64,000 nucleotides of DNA from S015-6 sp964384945 (GTDB lineage Bacteria; Desulfobacterota; DSWW01), in contig CAYLMK010000007.1 of NCBI GenBank assembly GCA_964384945.1, positions 173,773 through 237,772 on the forward strand, in the 5' to 3' direction. Of the stretch, positions 35,444 through 43,106 are shown in pieces (the first letter of the stretch is position 1; every line of letters begins with the position of its first letter). The position numbers and the translations under genes were made by a program. The notes beneath the pieces were generated by a model. The model saw nothing but the letters and a program-made list of their open reading frames with translations, had not been told where the DNA came from and made no database searches.

Positions 35444-35751
35444 AGGCACAGCCCCCTCTTCTTCGATCCCGGCAATCCCCCCTCGCTTCGCCCTTCCGTG
35501 TTCCCCGGGCCCGCGCCCTGCGCCTCCCCGGCCGCGGCACGGCGCAAGTGGCCGCACGGAAACTGCAAGGTACCGTTTCAAATCCCCCGAGGTCAAGCCG
35601 CCTGCCGCCTTGACCCGAGCCGTCCGAACGATTGCGGACCGCGGACCGCGCCCCGCCGCAAGACCTTCCCGTTGTCCTTGCTTCGGCTTGCCGAATTCCC
35701 AAACCTACTCTATATTCGTGTCATACGGCCACTGCATCCGGGATCGACAGC
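35444..35751 (+). other. Intergenic region with a sigma-70-type promoter
   Basis: No gene supported. TTGCCG (35688-35693), a 17-base spacer and TATATT (35711-35716) make a good promoter 35 bases upstream of the secreted-protein gene at 35752. The rest is high-GC and featureless to my reading. Confidence 0.5.
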
Positions 35752-36321
35752 ATGAAGATTTGGCTTTTCACGGTTCTCTTCCTGAGCCTTGCCTCCCTCG
35801 CCGGAGCCGAGCCTTCTCCATCGGTGCGGTATCTCATGAACGAACCGGTCACCCTTTTCGACTGGGGCATCGTTCGGCTCCACGAGTACCTGGAGGAGTA
35901 CACGACCCACTACCTCCAGACGGCATCGGTTCAGGATATCTACGCCACGGTCAGTTACGACTCTCGCCGAAACATCATTCTGCTCTCGATTGTTGCCACC
36001 CGCCAGGCCCGGCAGCAAGACGAGTCCCCCGAATCGGTCCGCACGAGCAGCAAGGACGTGTGCAGGGGCGTCACCCAGACGCTTCGCAAAGAGTTTCTCG
36101 CGGATCGGGACAGGAGCGTTCGCCGCTCTCTGGGGATCTATCGGTTCTTCGGCCACCTGGGTTTCCGGGGGAAGGACGAGCCCCTGGACGCCTTCGAGGA
36201 AATCGAGCGTATCACCGTCATCAAGGTGAGCGTCTACAGTGACCGGGACCCGGGCCGGCTCATCCTCGAATCGGAGAGCCCGCTCATGGGCCAGGACATC
36301 CTTTTCGGGGAGGCGAAGTGA
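35752..36321 (+). CDS. Secreted protein of unknown function
   Basis: A 189-residue protein with a clear signal peptide (MKIWLFTVLFLSLASLAGA). The mature part is mixed alpha/beta (SVQDIYATVSYDSRRNIILL, ITVIKVSVYSDRDPGRLIL) and I do not recognise a domain. Upstream is a sigma-70-type promoter. It converges tightly on the phosphoesterase gene, whose stop begins four bases further on. Confidence 0.65.
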   Translation: MKIWLFTVLFLSLASLAGAEPSPSVRYLMNEPVTLFDWGIVRLHEYLEEYTTHYLQTASVQDIYATVSYDSRRNIILLSIVATRQARQQDESPESVRTSSKDVCRGVTQTLRKEFLADRDRSVRRSLGIYRFFGHLGFRGKDEPLDAFEEIERITVIKVSVYSDRDPGRLILESESPLMGQDILFGEAK

Positions 36322-36324
36322 CCG

Positions 36325-37389
36325 CTACGGAAGGTCCAGGGCGAGGTCGAACCGCCGATCGGGATGGTCGGTCCACTCGTCCAGCACCGGGGAATAGTCC
36401 CTGACCTGCACGTACCGCCCGTCCGGCGAGAAGGTGAGCAGCCGCAGCCAGCCGTTGCCACCGCGCTTCTGGTTCTGGTAGTCCACAACCATCTGGTGGA
36501 CCACGTTCCCCGCCTGCCCACGGCTCTCGAGGCGCGCGGCCACGCACACATGTCCGCTCACGACCATCACAACACCGCGGTGCACGGAGACGAGTTTCGT
36601 CCAGATCTCTTCCCCCGTGTTCAGCCCGGCCCCGTCGGCCGCAAGCGGGTAGTCCTGCGGGGGATATTCCTGGCCGCAGAGGGCTCGATCGTACCGCCTG
36701 CCGTCGGCGTCCAGGTAGGCGTGCGTGACAAGGATCGTCGGGATGCCCGGATTCCTCGCGAGCACCTCGTCCGCCCACCTGACGACATCGTCGCGTGGCC
36801 CGAATTCCAGGGCCAGGATCAGCCATTGCCTCCCGGCCGCCTCGAACCGGTGGACGCTGTTGTCCGGCCCTGCAGGTTCCCTGTCGTAAACCTCCGCAAA
36901 GGTCGGCCACCGCCGGAAATCCTCGAGCGGGAAGAAACCTCCGAACAGGCTGTCGCGGTTCTTCGCGGACCCCTTCGGCCCCATGTCATGGTTCCCGAGC
37001 GCGATCGCATACGGGACCTTTCCGTCCAGGACCGACATGGCCTTGCGCGCGCGCCTCCATTCCTTTTCGCTGTTGTGTTCCACCACATCGCCGACATGGA
37101 ACACGTACCGGATATTGCGCGCCTCGGCGTTTGCGGCGATCCAGCTCGTCTGGGCCTCGAAGATCTCCGGATATTTCCAGGCATAGATCTGCGTGTCCGG
37201 GAGAACCACGATGGAGAAGCCGGCATCCGCGCCTTCCCCCGGGGCCGCGGGAGGGACCCCTGCGAAGAGCATCACCAGAAAGAGAACCACACGCAAACGC
37301 AGCCGCCGCAGGGCGGCCGGGAGAGGCCGGCCCCGCGGGGTCGCCAATCGCAGGCCTCTTCGGGAAGGGCGGTCCTTGTTGATCTGCAT
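36325..37389 (-). CDS. Secreted metallophosphoesterase
   Basis: A 354-residue protein starting at ATG 37389, with an N-terminal basic-hydrophobic export signal (LRVVLFLVMLFAGVPPAAPG). The calcineurin-like metallophosphoesterase motifs are in order: LPDTQIYAW, GDVVEHN, GNHDMG, THAYLD and SGHVCVA, which give the Asp/His/Asn ligands of the two-metal site. The protein probably hydrolyses a phosphoester in the periplasm or outside. The substrate is unknown. It is separated from the acyl-CoA synthetase upstream by about 150 bases. Confidence 0.83.
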   Translation of the reverse strand: MQINKDRPSRRGLRLATPRGRPLPAALRRLRLRVVLFLVMLFAGVPPAAPGEGADAGFSIVVLPDTQIYAWKYPEIFEAQTSWIAANAEARNIRYVFHVGDVVEHNSEKEWRRARKAMSVLDGKVPYAIALGNHDMGPKGSAKNRDSLFGGFFPLEDFRRWPTFAEVYDREPAGPDNSVHRFEAAGRQWLILALEFGPRDDVVRWADEVLARNPGIPTILVTHAYLDADGRRYDRALCGQEYPPQDYPLAADGAGLNTGEEIWTKLVSVHRGVVMVVSGHVCVAARLESRGQAGNVVHQMVVDYQNQKRGGNGWLRLLTFSPDGRYVQVRDYSPVLDEWTDHPDRRFDLALDLP

Positions 37390-37542
37390 TCGGGAGGGTC
37401 CTCTTGCATCCGGGAAGAGGGCTTCTTTCACGAATCCATTATCGGACCGCCCGGGTGCATCCTGCAAGCGAATTCGAAACCGGTCGGCCTTCGAGAGGAA
37501 TCCTCGGGTGCGGGATCTCCGTCCGCTCATGGGTTCCGCCCG

Positions 37543-39162
37543 TCACTTCGCAAGCGCCCGGCCGCGGCCGGTTGCCTTCGTCCCGCCCTCTTCCTGCTCT
37601 TTTGCGTATCGTTCCTTCAGGACCACCTTCTTGACCTTCATTGTGGGGGTTAAGGGCAGATCGCCCACAAAGCGGATGTGCCTCGGGTACTTGAACCGGG
37701 CGACCTTGCCGTCCAGATAGCCGAGCACTTCCTCCTCGAGGAGGGTTTCCCCCCTGGCGGGTACAATGAAGGCCATTCCTGTCTCCCCCCATTTCTCGTC
37801 AGGCACCCCGATGATCGCCACGTTGGAGATCTTCGGATGGCCGGCCAGGATTTTCTCCACTTCGGCAGGGTAGACGTTCTCCCCTCCACTGCGATACATG
37901 TCCTTGGCGCGGTCCACGATGTAGAAATACCCCTCCTCATCCATGTACCCGAGATCCCCCGTGTGGAGAACCCCCTCCACGAGCGTCTTGGCCGTGGCTT
38001 CCGGCAGGTTCCAGTATCCGTTCATGACCGTCGGCCCTTTCGCGACGATCTCTCCGATCTCGCCCGGGGCCGCCCTCTTCCCGTTCGCACCCTTGATCCA
38101 GATGTCGGTGAAGAAACCGGGCTTTCCAATGGAGCCCATCTTCCTCTGCGTGTCCTCCTTGGGGAGCATCATCATGGCCGAGTTCTCGGTCTGGCCGAAC
38201 CCCTGGCGCATGTGGAGCCCGCGCTTGGCTAATTCCTCGAAGAGGACCGGCGGCGTCCTCTCCCCGCCGCCCATCACGCAGCGCACACTGCTCACGTCGG
38301 TCTGGTCCAGTTTGCCCGTCTCCAGGATCATACGCCACATCGTTGTCAGGGCCAGAACGATCGTGGCACGGTATCGCTCGATGTCCGAGGCGAACTCGGA
38401 CGGATTGAAGCCGCGCCGCATTACCATGGTCATTCCTGCGCACAGGGCCGGAGTCGCGACAATAAACAGTCCCCCCGAATGAAACAGCGGCATCTGGGCC
38501 ACGAGCACATCCTCCGGCCGGGCTTCCGTATAGAAGGCGATCTGAAAATTCTTAAAGAACGTCTGCTCGTGCGTCAGCACCGCCCCCTTCGGGTTGCCCG
38601 TCACGCCCGATGTGTAGAGGATTGCCAGAGGGGCATCGAACGGAACAGGGGTCTCCGGCACCGGTTCCGTCACCGGTTGCTCCCCCGTCAGCTCGTCATA
38701 GTCCTCGGCCCAGGCCGGGCACCCGGGCGCTTGGGTGCCGGTCCCCCCGGGGCTTCCGCTCGCCATGTAGATGAATTTGTCCGCCTCTACCTTGAGCCGG
38801 CCGCGAATCGGATCGATGCTGCCCACAAAAGCATCGTGAAAGACCACCATCCTGGCTCCGCAGTCGTTGAGCTGATACTCGAGTTCAGGGCCCACAAGCC
38901 GATGATTCAGAGGCACAAGAATCGCGCCCAGCTTGGCACACGCGAAATAGACCTCCAGAAACTCCACACAGTTCAACAAGATCACCGACACCCGGTCGCC
39001 GTTGCGGATCCCCCGTTTACGAAGGAAATGAGCGGCACGGTTCACGCCCTCGTTCAATTCCTTGTAGGTTACCGGCTTGTCCTCGAAGATGATCGCCGGT
39101 TTCTCTGGCGACATGTCCGCTCTCTTCCGCACAATGTAGCCGACATCCCAATGGACCGACAT
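37543..39162 (-). CDS. AMP-forming acyl-CoA synthetase, candidate alkylsuccinate-CoA ligase (AssK-like)
   Basis: A 539-residue ANL ligase. Start used: ATG 39162; GTG 39174 is also possible. Motifs: P-loop LYTSGVTGNPKGA near residue 180, QGFGQTENSA near 310, DRAKDMYRSGGENVYPAEVEK and the catalytic lysine region PTMKVKKVVLKE. It ends a long minus cluster that also encodes the GRE activase, small subunits, BssE-like ATPase and B12 mutase. In alkane degraders a ligase of this kind converts the alkylsuccinate to its CoA ester before rearrangement; that role is inferred from context. Confidence 0.85.
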   Translation of the reverse strand: MSVHWDVGYIVRKRADMSPEKPAIIFEDKPVTYKELNEGVNRAAHFLRKRGIRNGDRVSVILLNCVEFLEVYFACAKLGAILVPLNHRLVGPELEYQLNDCGARMVVFHDAFVGSIDPIRGRLKVEADKFIYMASGSPGGTGTQAPGCPAWAEDYDELTGEQPVTEPVPETPVPFDAPLAILYTSGVTGNPKGAVLTHEQTFFKNFQIAFYTEARPEDVLVAQMPLFHSGGLFIVATPALCAGMTMVMRRGFNPSEFASDIERYRATIVLALTTMWRMILETGKLDQTDVSSVRCVMGGGERTPPVLFEELAKRGLHMRQGFGQTENSAMMMLPKEDTQRKMGSIGKPGFFTDIWIKGANGKRAAPGEIGEIVAKGPTVMNGYWNLPEATAKTLVEGVLHTGDLGYMDEEGYFYIVDRAKDMYRSGGENVYPAEVEKILAGHPKISNVAIIGVPDEKWGETGMAFIVPARGETLLEEEVLGYLDGKVARFKYPRHIRFVGDLPLTPTMKVKKVVLKERYAKEQEEGGTKATGRGRALAK

Positions 39163-39195
39163 GCTCCCAGACACCTCGCTCTGCGAATTGCCAGG

Positions 39196-39606
39196 TTAAA
39201 CTCCCTGCCCCATGTCAAGAATCGGCCGAACCTCTTCGATATCGAAGCGGATGAGATGCTTGAGCATTTCCGCCGCATCCCCGACCCTGGCCCTGACCAT
39301 CCCCTTGACTTGGTCGAACAACTTCCCCTCATCCTCCATGGACCGAACCTTGAGGTAAAGGCGACATCCCTCCTGCCGCATCCCTGTCTTGCCATGCAGG
39401 GTAACCAGACAGGTCGCGAAAGGGTTCTCCTTCAGGTTTTCATAGGTTCGGTTGTCTCCCACCATCACCAGGACCGTTTCGTCGTCAACCAGCGCGAGAG
39501 ACCCGAAAACAGCCAGGTTCACCCTGCCCGATTTGTTCGTCGTGGCAAGCACATTCGATCTTCCTTCGGCCCGAAAGTATTCCCTCACCTTCTCGCTCAC
39601 CTTCAT
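39196..39606 (-). CDS. Pyridoxamine 5'-phosphate oxidase-like FMN-binding protein
   Basis: A 136-residue split-barrel protein of the PNPOx-like superfamily (SNVLATTNKSGRVNLAVFGS, VLVMVGDNRTYENLKENP, ATCLVTLHG). Such small proteins bind FMN or F420 and act as reductases or as flavin carriers. GAGGGGAG precedes the ATG. It lies 21 bases after the AAA+ ATPase gene and 33 before the acyl-CoA synthetase gene, so it belongs to the GRE-associated cluster; its role there is unknown. Confidence 0.72.
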   Translation of the reverse strand: MKVSEKVREYFRAEGRSNVLATTNKSGRVNLAVFGSLALVDDETVLVMVGDNRTYENLKENPFATCLVTLHGKTGMRQEGCRLYLKVRSMEDEGKLFDQVKGMVRARVGDAAEMLKHLIRFDIEEVRPILDMGQGV

Positions 39607-39627
39607 CGACTCCCCTCCTCATCGACC

Positions 39628-40476
39628 CTAGAAGAGTTCATACATCCTGCCGTCCCCCCTCGCAGTCAGCTTGAGCTCGACGTGCAGGGAGAGCAGCACC
39701 GATTCCAGGACGTCACGGCTTACCTGAAGGCTGTTGATGAATGCCCCTTCGAAAGAAGCACCCACAGCCATCATTTCCGCGATCATCAGGGTATGCCGGG
39801 TGGAGACGACCATCGGCTCCTGTGTGTTGCTCCGGAGCTTGTTCGCCACGTTGACGATGGACAGAGCGTCCGCCTCATCGATGCCCGTCTTCAGATGCAA
39901 CACCCTTGTTTCGACCTCGGGCGGCAGGTAATCGAGCAGGCTCACGTAAAACCGGTCACGAAGCGCCGCATCCAGCATCTCGGTTCCGATGAACTCTTCT
40001 CCTTCGTTGAGCGTGGCAAAGAAGACCACCTCATCGGCCACCCGGATCAGACCCAGTTCGTCGGTCCACACCTTTCGGTCTTCCGCGAGGACCGAGAACA
40101 GCATGTTCAAGGCCTTCGGGTGCTCCGGCCGGTTGATCTCCTCCAGGTGAATCACGCAGCCGGGAGTCTGAATCGCCCTGGGGAAGAGGAACTCCTGGTA
40201 GTAGGTCTCGCCGCTCCTGAGCCGGTGTTCGCCGAACAACTGCCCCGGTTCGGAGAGGATCCCGATCTGGAAGCTGGCCAAGGGCCTGTTGTTGCGGGCC
40301 GCAAACTGACGAACCAGCGTGGACTTTCCGCACCCCTGCTTGCCGGCTACCAGGATATTCACCGGGTGGCGCTTGGCCAGGAGTTTTACCCTCTCCAGGT
40401 TTTCGATTACGTGTTTGGGAAGGAAGAAATGCTCTTCGGGCTGCGGAACGGTCAGGCCTTCGTCGAATCTACTCAT
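39628..40476 (-). CDS. NorQ/CbbQ/BssE-like MoxR AAA+ ATPase (copy 1)
   Basis: A 282-residue AAA+ ATPase; ATG 40476 has GAGGGGAG upstream, while the longer frame to 40599 lacks coding character. Walker A is GKQGCGKST near residue 40, Walker B VIHLEEINR near 105, followed by FFATLNEGEEF (sensor 1). It is closely similar over its length to the ATPase at 57517. BssE of benzylsuccinate synthase operons belongs to this group; NorQ and CbbQ relatives use ATP to activate metalloenzymes or Rubisco with a VWA partner. Its probable partner is the VWA protein at 48929. It follows the candidate selenoprotein gene in the minus cluster. Confidence 0.88.
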   Translation of the reverse strand: MSRFDEGLTVPQPEEHFFLPKHVIENLERVKLLAKRHPVNILVAGKQGCGKSTLVRQFAARNNRPLASFQIGILSEPGQLFGEHRLRSGETYYQEFLFPRAIQTPGCVIHLEEINRPEHPKALNMLFSVLAEDRKVWTDELGLIRVADEVVFFATLNEGEEFIGTEMLDAALRDRFYVSLLDYLPPEVETRVLHLKTGIDEADALSIVNVANKLRSNTQEPMVVSTRHTLMIAEMMAVGASFEGAFINSLQVSRDVLESVLLSLHVELKLTARGDGRMYELF

Positions 40477-40556
40477 CTCCCCTCTCTTTCCGACGGTTCC
40501 ATCTCTGTGTGGGTCCTGCGGCTGACGCCGCAGACCGGAGGAATACCGGCGTGGGC

Positions 40557-40576
40557 GACAGGACTTCAATCGCCCC
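40557..40576 (-). repeat. 20-bp dispersed repeat, left copy
   Basis: On the minus strand GGGGCGATTGAAGTCCTGTC. The plus-strand copy at 43067-43086 matches 19 of 20 bases, so the two are in inverted orientation and flank the block of GRE accessory genes (small cysteine-rich genes plus activase). Confidence 0.4.
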
Positions 40577-40627
40577 CTGCCCCCTGCCCCCGTACCCATT
40601 ACCCTTGCGCCATACAGCCCCCGTCGG

Positions 40628-40978
40628 CTAATAGAAAACTTCCTTCTGCCGCTCGAGCAGGAATTGTTTGAGTTCAGGGATGTTCCATCGAAGGTTCATG
40701 CTGTGCAGTCTCGAGATGATCCCCTTCGCCTCCTCCAGAACCGCAGGATCCTTTGTCCTCGGGATGGCCGCGAGCCTTTTCGAGAGTTCCTTCATCTGAT
40801 CAGGCTCCAGCTCGAGAGACTCCGCGCGGGAAAACACACATTCGGCCCCACACCTGGGGCACTGCCGGAGATCCGACTCTCCGGTGGCGGGTCAGCAATT
40901 CGCGCAAAGGCGCTTGAACTCGCCGTGGTCTCCGGAGAAGCCGCAGGTGCGACAGGTGAGATCCATGGTCCACTCCAT
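40628..40978 (-). CDS. Candidate selenoprotein: small Cys-rich zinc-ribbon-like protein with in-frame TGA
   Basis: A 116-residue protein if the TGA at 40894-40892 is read through (residue 29 from ATG 40978, or 25 from ATG 40966, which has GGAG six bases upstream). Before the TGA: LTCRTCGFSGDHGEFKRLCANC; after it, same frame: ESDLRQCPRCGAECVFSR, then a helical tail to a TAG at 40628. The two halves together mirror the neighbouring 73-residue protein (CIACGYEA ... MRQCPQC), so the frame is one gene. A perfect 7-bp hairpin with a loop starting GTC follows the TGA, as in bacterial SECIS. It lies between the GRE small-subunit genes and the BssE-like ATPase. Alternatives: a nonsense mutation, or a sequencing error. 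Confidence 0.68.
40865..40894 (-). promoter_or_regulatory. Candidate selenocysteine TGA and SECIS-like hairpin
   Basis: On the minus strand the TGA (40894-40892) is followed by seven bases, then CCGGAGA (40884-40878), loop GTCGGA (40877-40872) and TCTCCGG (40871-40865): a perfect 7-bp stem. The loop begins with GTC, as does the SECIS-like loop of the GrdB-like gene at 27193. The loop starts 14 bases after the TGA, slightly closer than usual. Confidence 0.6.
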
Positions 40979-40988
40979 TGGGGTTCCC

Positions 40989-41210
40989 TTACTTGGAATC
41001 CTCGGCCAGGTCTTCGATGCCCGCGGACTTTCCCCACGGGGCCTCCCCGGGGCCGACTTTCTGTTTGACTTCGCCGCGGAGCTCATCCACCGCCAACCAC
41101 TCCTGGCACTGGGGGCACTGCCTCATGCTCAGCGAAGCATCGATACGGGCATTGTAAAGATACCGAAAATCCTTCACGGCCGCCTCGTACCCACAAGCAA
41201 TGCATTTCAT
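40989..41210 (-). CDS. 73-residue zinc-ribbon-like protein of the GRE accessory cluster
   Basis: A 73-residue protein with GGAGG seven bases before ATG 41210. Two Cys pairs, CIAC at residues 3-6 and CPQC at 32-35 (MKCIACGYEA, MRQCPQCQEWL), suggest a rubredoxin- or zinc-ribbon-type metal site. It shares its Cys-pair pattern with the following TGA-containing gene. Small metal-binding proteins of this kind accompany alkylsuccinate synthase genes, where extra small subunits have been described; I infer a GRE subunit or accessory role. The stop is ten bases before the next start. Confidence 0.68.
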   Translation of the reverse strand: MKCIACGYEAAVKDFRYLYNARIDASLSMRQCPQCQEWLAVDELRGEVKQKVGPGEAPWGKSAGIEDLAEDSK

Positions 41211-41254
41211 GTCATCCTCCTGTGCTGAACGTCGTCGACTGGGGGATTCCCCAA

Positions 41255-41419
41255 TCATTTCTTCTGGAACGAGGTGCAAGCCGAGGCATCCTGGTCCGCG
41301 GCCACGGGCTTGGCCTTGTAGTAGGCCTGCCGCGGGTCCACCACGCGTTGCACACAGTCCCCTTTCTCCGGATTTCCCTCGACTGCGAAGAAGCACTTGC
41401 AGTCCTTGCATGTCGCCAT
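41255..41419 (-). CDS. BssB/BssC-like small [4Fe-4S] subunit of a fumarate-adding glycyl-radical enzyme
   Basis: A 54-residue protein starting at ATG 41419 after GGAGGTGAGACAG. The sequence MATCKDCKCFF, then EKGDCVQRV, ending in ACTSFQKK, gives the four-cysteine layout (C-x2-C, C, C) of the small HiPIP-like subunits BssB/BssC of benzylsuccinate synthase and the corresponding alkylsuccinate synthase subunits. These cap the catalytic subunit and control access to the glycyl radical. It lies in the same minus cluster as the activase, about 20 kb from the catalytic subunit gene at 62367. Confidence 0.8.
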   Translation of the reverse strand: MATCKDCKCFFAVEGNPEKGDCVQRVVDPRQAYYKAKPVAADQDASACTSFQKK

Positions 41420-41502
41420 CTGTCTCACCTCCTCTCCGCCAGGGATATGCGGGATTTCATCCGGGTTCTCCCCTCCGGACGCAGACCCCTTGGACAACCG
41501 TG

Positions 41503-41865
41503 TCACTTCTTTTCCATCTGTCTCTGCACACGACGATAGGCAGGGTCCGCGCATTCGGTCCCGTCCTTGTCGATCATCCCCATCCTGGAGAAGTGCCCGC
41601 ACTTCGCCGCATCCGTGTTGAAGAAGGTGATCATCCCCGTGTCTCCATCGAGGATATACGTGGGCGGATCCGCGGAGATGTCGGAGCCGATCTTCAGGAT
41701 CTTGCAGACCCCTCTTCCGTCGGAAGCGTAGGCGTTCTCCGAAAAATTCCTGCACAGGCCGCAAGCAATATCCGGGACCTTCTCCCTCTCCTCGAAGGTC
41801 TTTTTCTTGGTGATCTCGCCGAACATCTTGTTGGAAGCCTGCTTCCATTGGTCTCTTCGTCCCAT
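41503..41865 (-). CDS. Cysteine-containing small protein of the GRE accessory cluster
   Basis: A 120-residue protein I do not recognise with certainty. It has a charged helical N-terminus (KMFGEITKKKTFEEREKV), then DIACGLCRNFSENAY, GVCKILKIGSD, DAAKCGHFSR and DGTECADPAY. The Cys layout (C-x2-C...C...C) with an aromatic after it resembles an enlarged version of the BssB/BssC-type HiPIP-like subunits. Its position between activase and the 54-residue subunit suggests another GRE small subunit. Confidence 0.65.
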   Translation of the reverse strand: MGRRDQWKQASNKMFGEITKKKTFEEREKVPDIACGLCRNFSENAYASDGRGVCKILKIGSDISADPPTYILDGDTGMITFFNTDAAKCGHFSRMGMIDKDGTECADPAYRRVQRQMEKK

Positions 41866-41950
41866 AGTCTTTCCCCCTGTTTGCAGTGGAATCGCTTGCC
41901 TTCGCTATGCCGACCTTAGCGGCCGGCCTCTCTGGAAGGGCCTGCACCGC

Positions 41951-42928
41951 TCAGGAACGGTGGGCCGTCGCCCCTCCCTCGAAGCCGGATCCTCCGATCG
42001 TGGTCTCGAATCCCCTGCTCCGATAGATGTCCGCGGGGATCTCCACGAAGGCAGGCTCCATCGACTCGACCTCCCGGAGCGGCCAGTCCAGGCCCAGCCA
42101 GGCGTACTTGTCCTGACACCAGTTGTGAAAGGGAAGAAGGTCGACCCGGACGATCCCTTTGCCCATCTTGGCAAGCAGGTCCGCTGCGCCGGTATGGAAC
42201 TCGAGGGAATCGTTGAAGCCCGGGACGACCGGGATGCGCACCCAGATCTCCCTGCCTGTCTCCGAGAGCAGCCCCAGATTCTCCACAATCAGGTGGTTGG
42301 TCACGCCGGTTTTCTCCCTGTGCAAAACCGGATCGATGTGCTTCAGGTCGAAGAGCACGATGTCCGTGTCTTTGGCCAGGCCCTTGAGCACATCCCAGTC
42401 GCAGCATCCGTTCGTGTCCAGACAGACGTGCAGGCCCCTCCTCTTGGCCTCCTGGAGAAGCCCGCCGGCGAACTCGGCATGCGCCGTCGGCTCGCCTCCG
42501 CTCAATGTCATCCCCCCTCCGGAATTGTCGTAAAAGGGCCGGTCCTGCTCCACCTCCGCCAGGATCTCCTCGACCGTCATCGGCTTTCCCACGATCTGCA
42601 GCGCGTCGTACCGGCAGGCCTCCACGCACTTCATGCACAGATCACAACGATCGCGCACGATCTTGTGATAGGTACAGTCCTCCTGCTGTGTCTCCTCGGG
42701 AGGGATCGGGGGACGGACGGCATCCCTCGGGCACGCATCGAGGCAGGCCCCGCACTGCACACAGAGCCGCCGTTTCCAGTACAACTCCGGATGCGGTGAA
42801 ATGGTTTCCGGGTTGTGGCACCACTGGCATCGCATCATGCAGCCCTTCAGATACACGTTCGTCCGGAAGCCCGGACCGTCGTTTACGCAGAACCGCTGAA
42901 TGTCCGTGATCAAGGCCTTCTCCGACAT
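41951..42928 (-). CDS. Glycyl-radical enzyme activase (BssD/AssD-like radical SAM protein)
   Basis: A 325-residue radical SAM activating enzyme. ATG 42928 has GAGAGGAG upstream; the longer frame to 43099 is not protein-like. The SAM cluster motif is Cys30-x3-Cys34-x2-Cys37 (GCMMRCQWCHNPE). Inserted after it are two ferredoxin-type cluster motifs, CVQCGACLDACP (56-66) and CDLCMKCVEAC (95-105), typical of activases of the BssD/HpdA/glycerol dehydratase type and absent in PflA. DNSGGGMTLSGGEP marks the substrate-binding glycine-rich turn. It installs the glycyl radical on a GRE, presumably the one at 62367, and heads the small-subunit gene block. Confidence 0.9.
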   Translation of the reverse strand: MSEKALITDIQRFCVNDGPGFRTNVYLKGCMMRCQWCHNPETISPHPELYWKRRLCVQCGACLDACPRDAVRPPIPPEETQQEDCTYHKIVRDRCDLCMKCVEACRYDALQIVGKPMTVEEILAEVEQDRPFYDNSGGGMTLSGGEPTAHAEFAGGLLQEAKRRGLHVCLDTNGCCDWDVLKGLAKDTDIVLFDLKHIDPVLHREKTGVTNHLIVENLGLLSETGREIWVRIPVVPGFNDSLEFHTGAADLLAKMGKGIVRVDLLPFHNWCQDKYAWLGLDWPLREVESMEPAFVEIPADIYRSRGFETTIGGSGFEGGATAHRS

Positions 42929-43066
42929 CTCCTCTCTCCCGCCCCCCGCTCTCGAATTCCCTACAGACTCTCCGCAAGGGGCCTCACGTTCTTGCGCTTC
43001 TCCAAACCCGGGAACGGTTCGGCAAGCCTTTGGGTCTTTTCCGCAAGGGGAAGGCGAAAGGGTCAA

Positions 43067-43086
43067 GGGGCGGTTGAAGTCCTGTC
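43067..43086 (+). repeat. 20-bp dispersed repeat, right copy
   Basis: GGGGCGGTTGAAGTCCTGTC on the plus strand, matching the minus-strand copy at 40557-40576 at 19 of 20 positions. It lies in the gap between the mutase and activase genes. Confidence 0.4.
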
Positions 43087-43106
43087 CTGACCCGGCCACG
43101 CCGCCT

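Noticed and set aside
41420..41947. Upstream extension of the 54-residue BssB/BssC-like frame to a 230-codon frame
   Set aside because: The added part overlaps the 120-residue gene in another frame and is arginine/glycine-rich; the ATG at 41419 has a strong ribosome-binding site.
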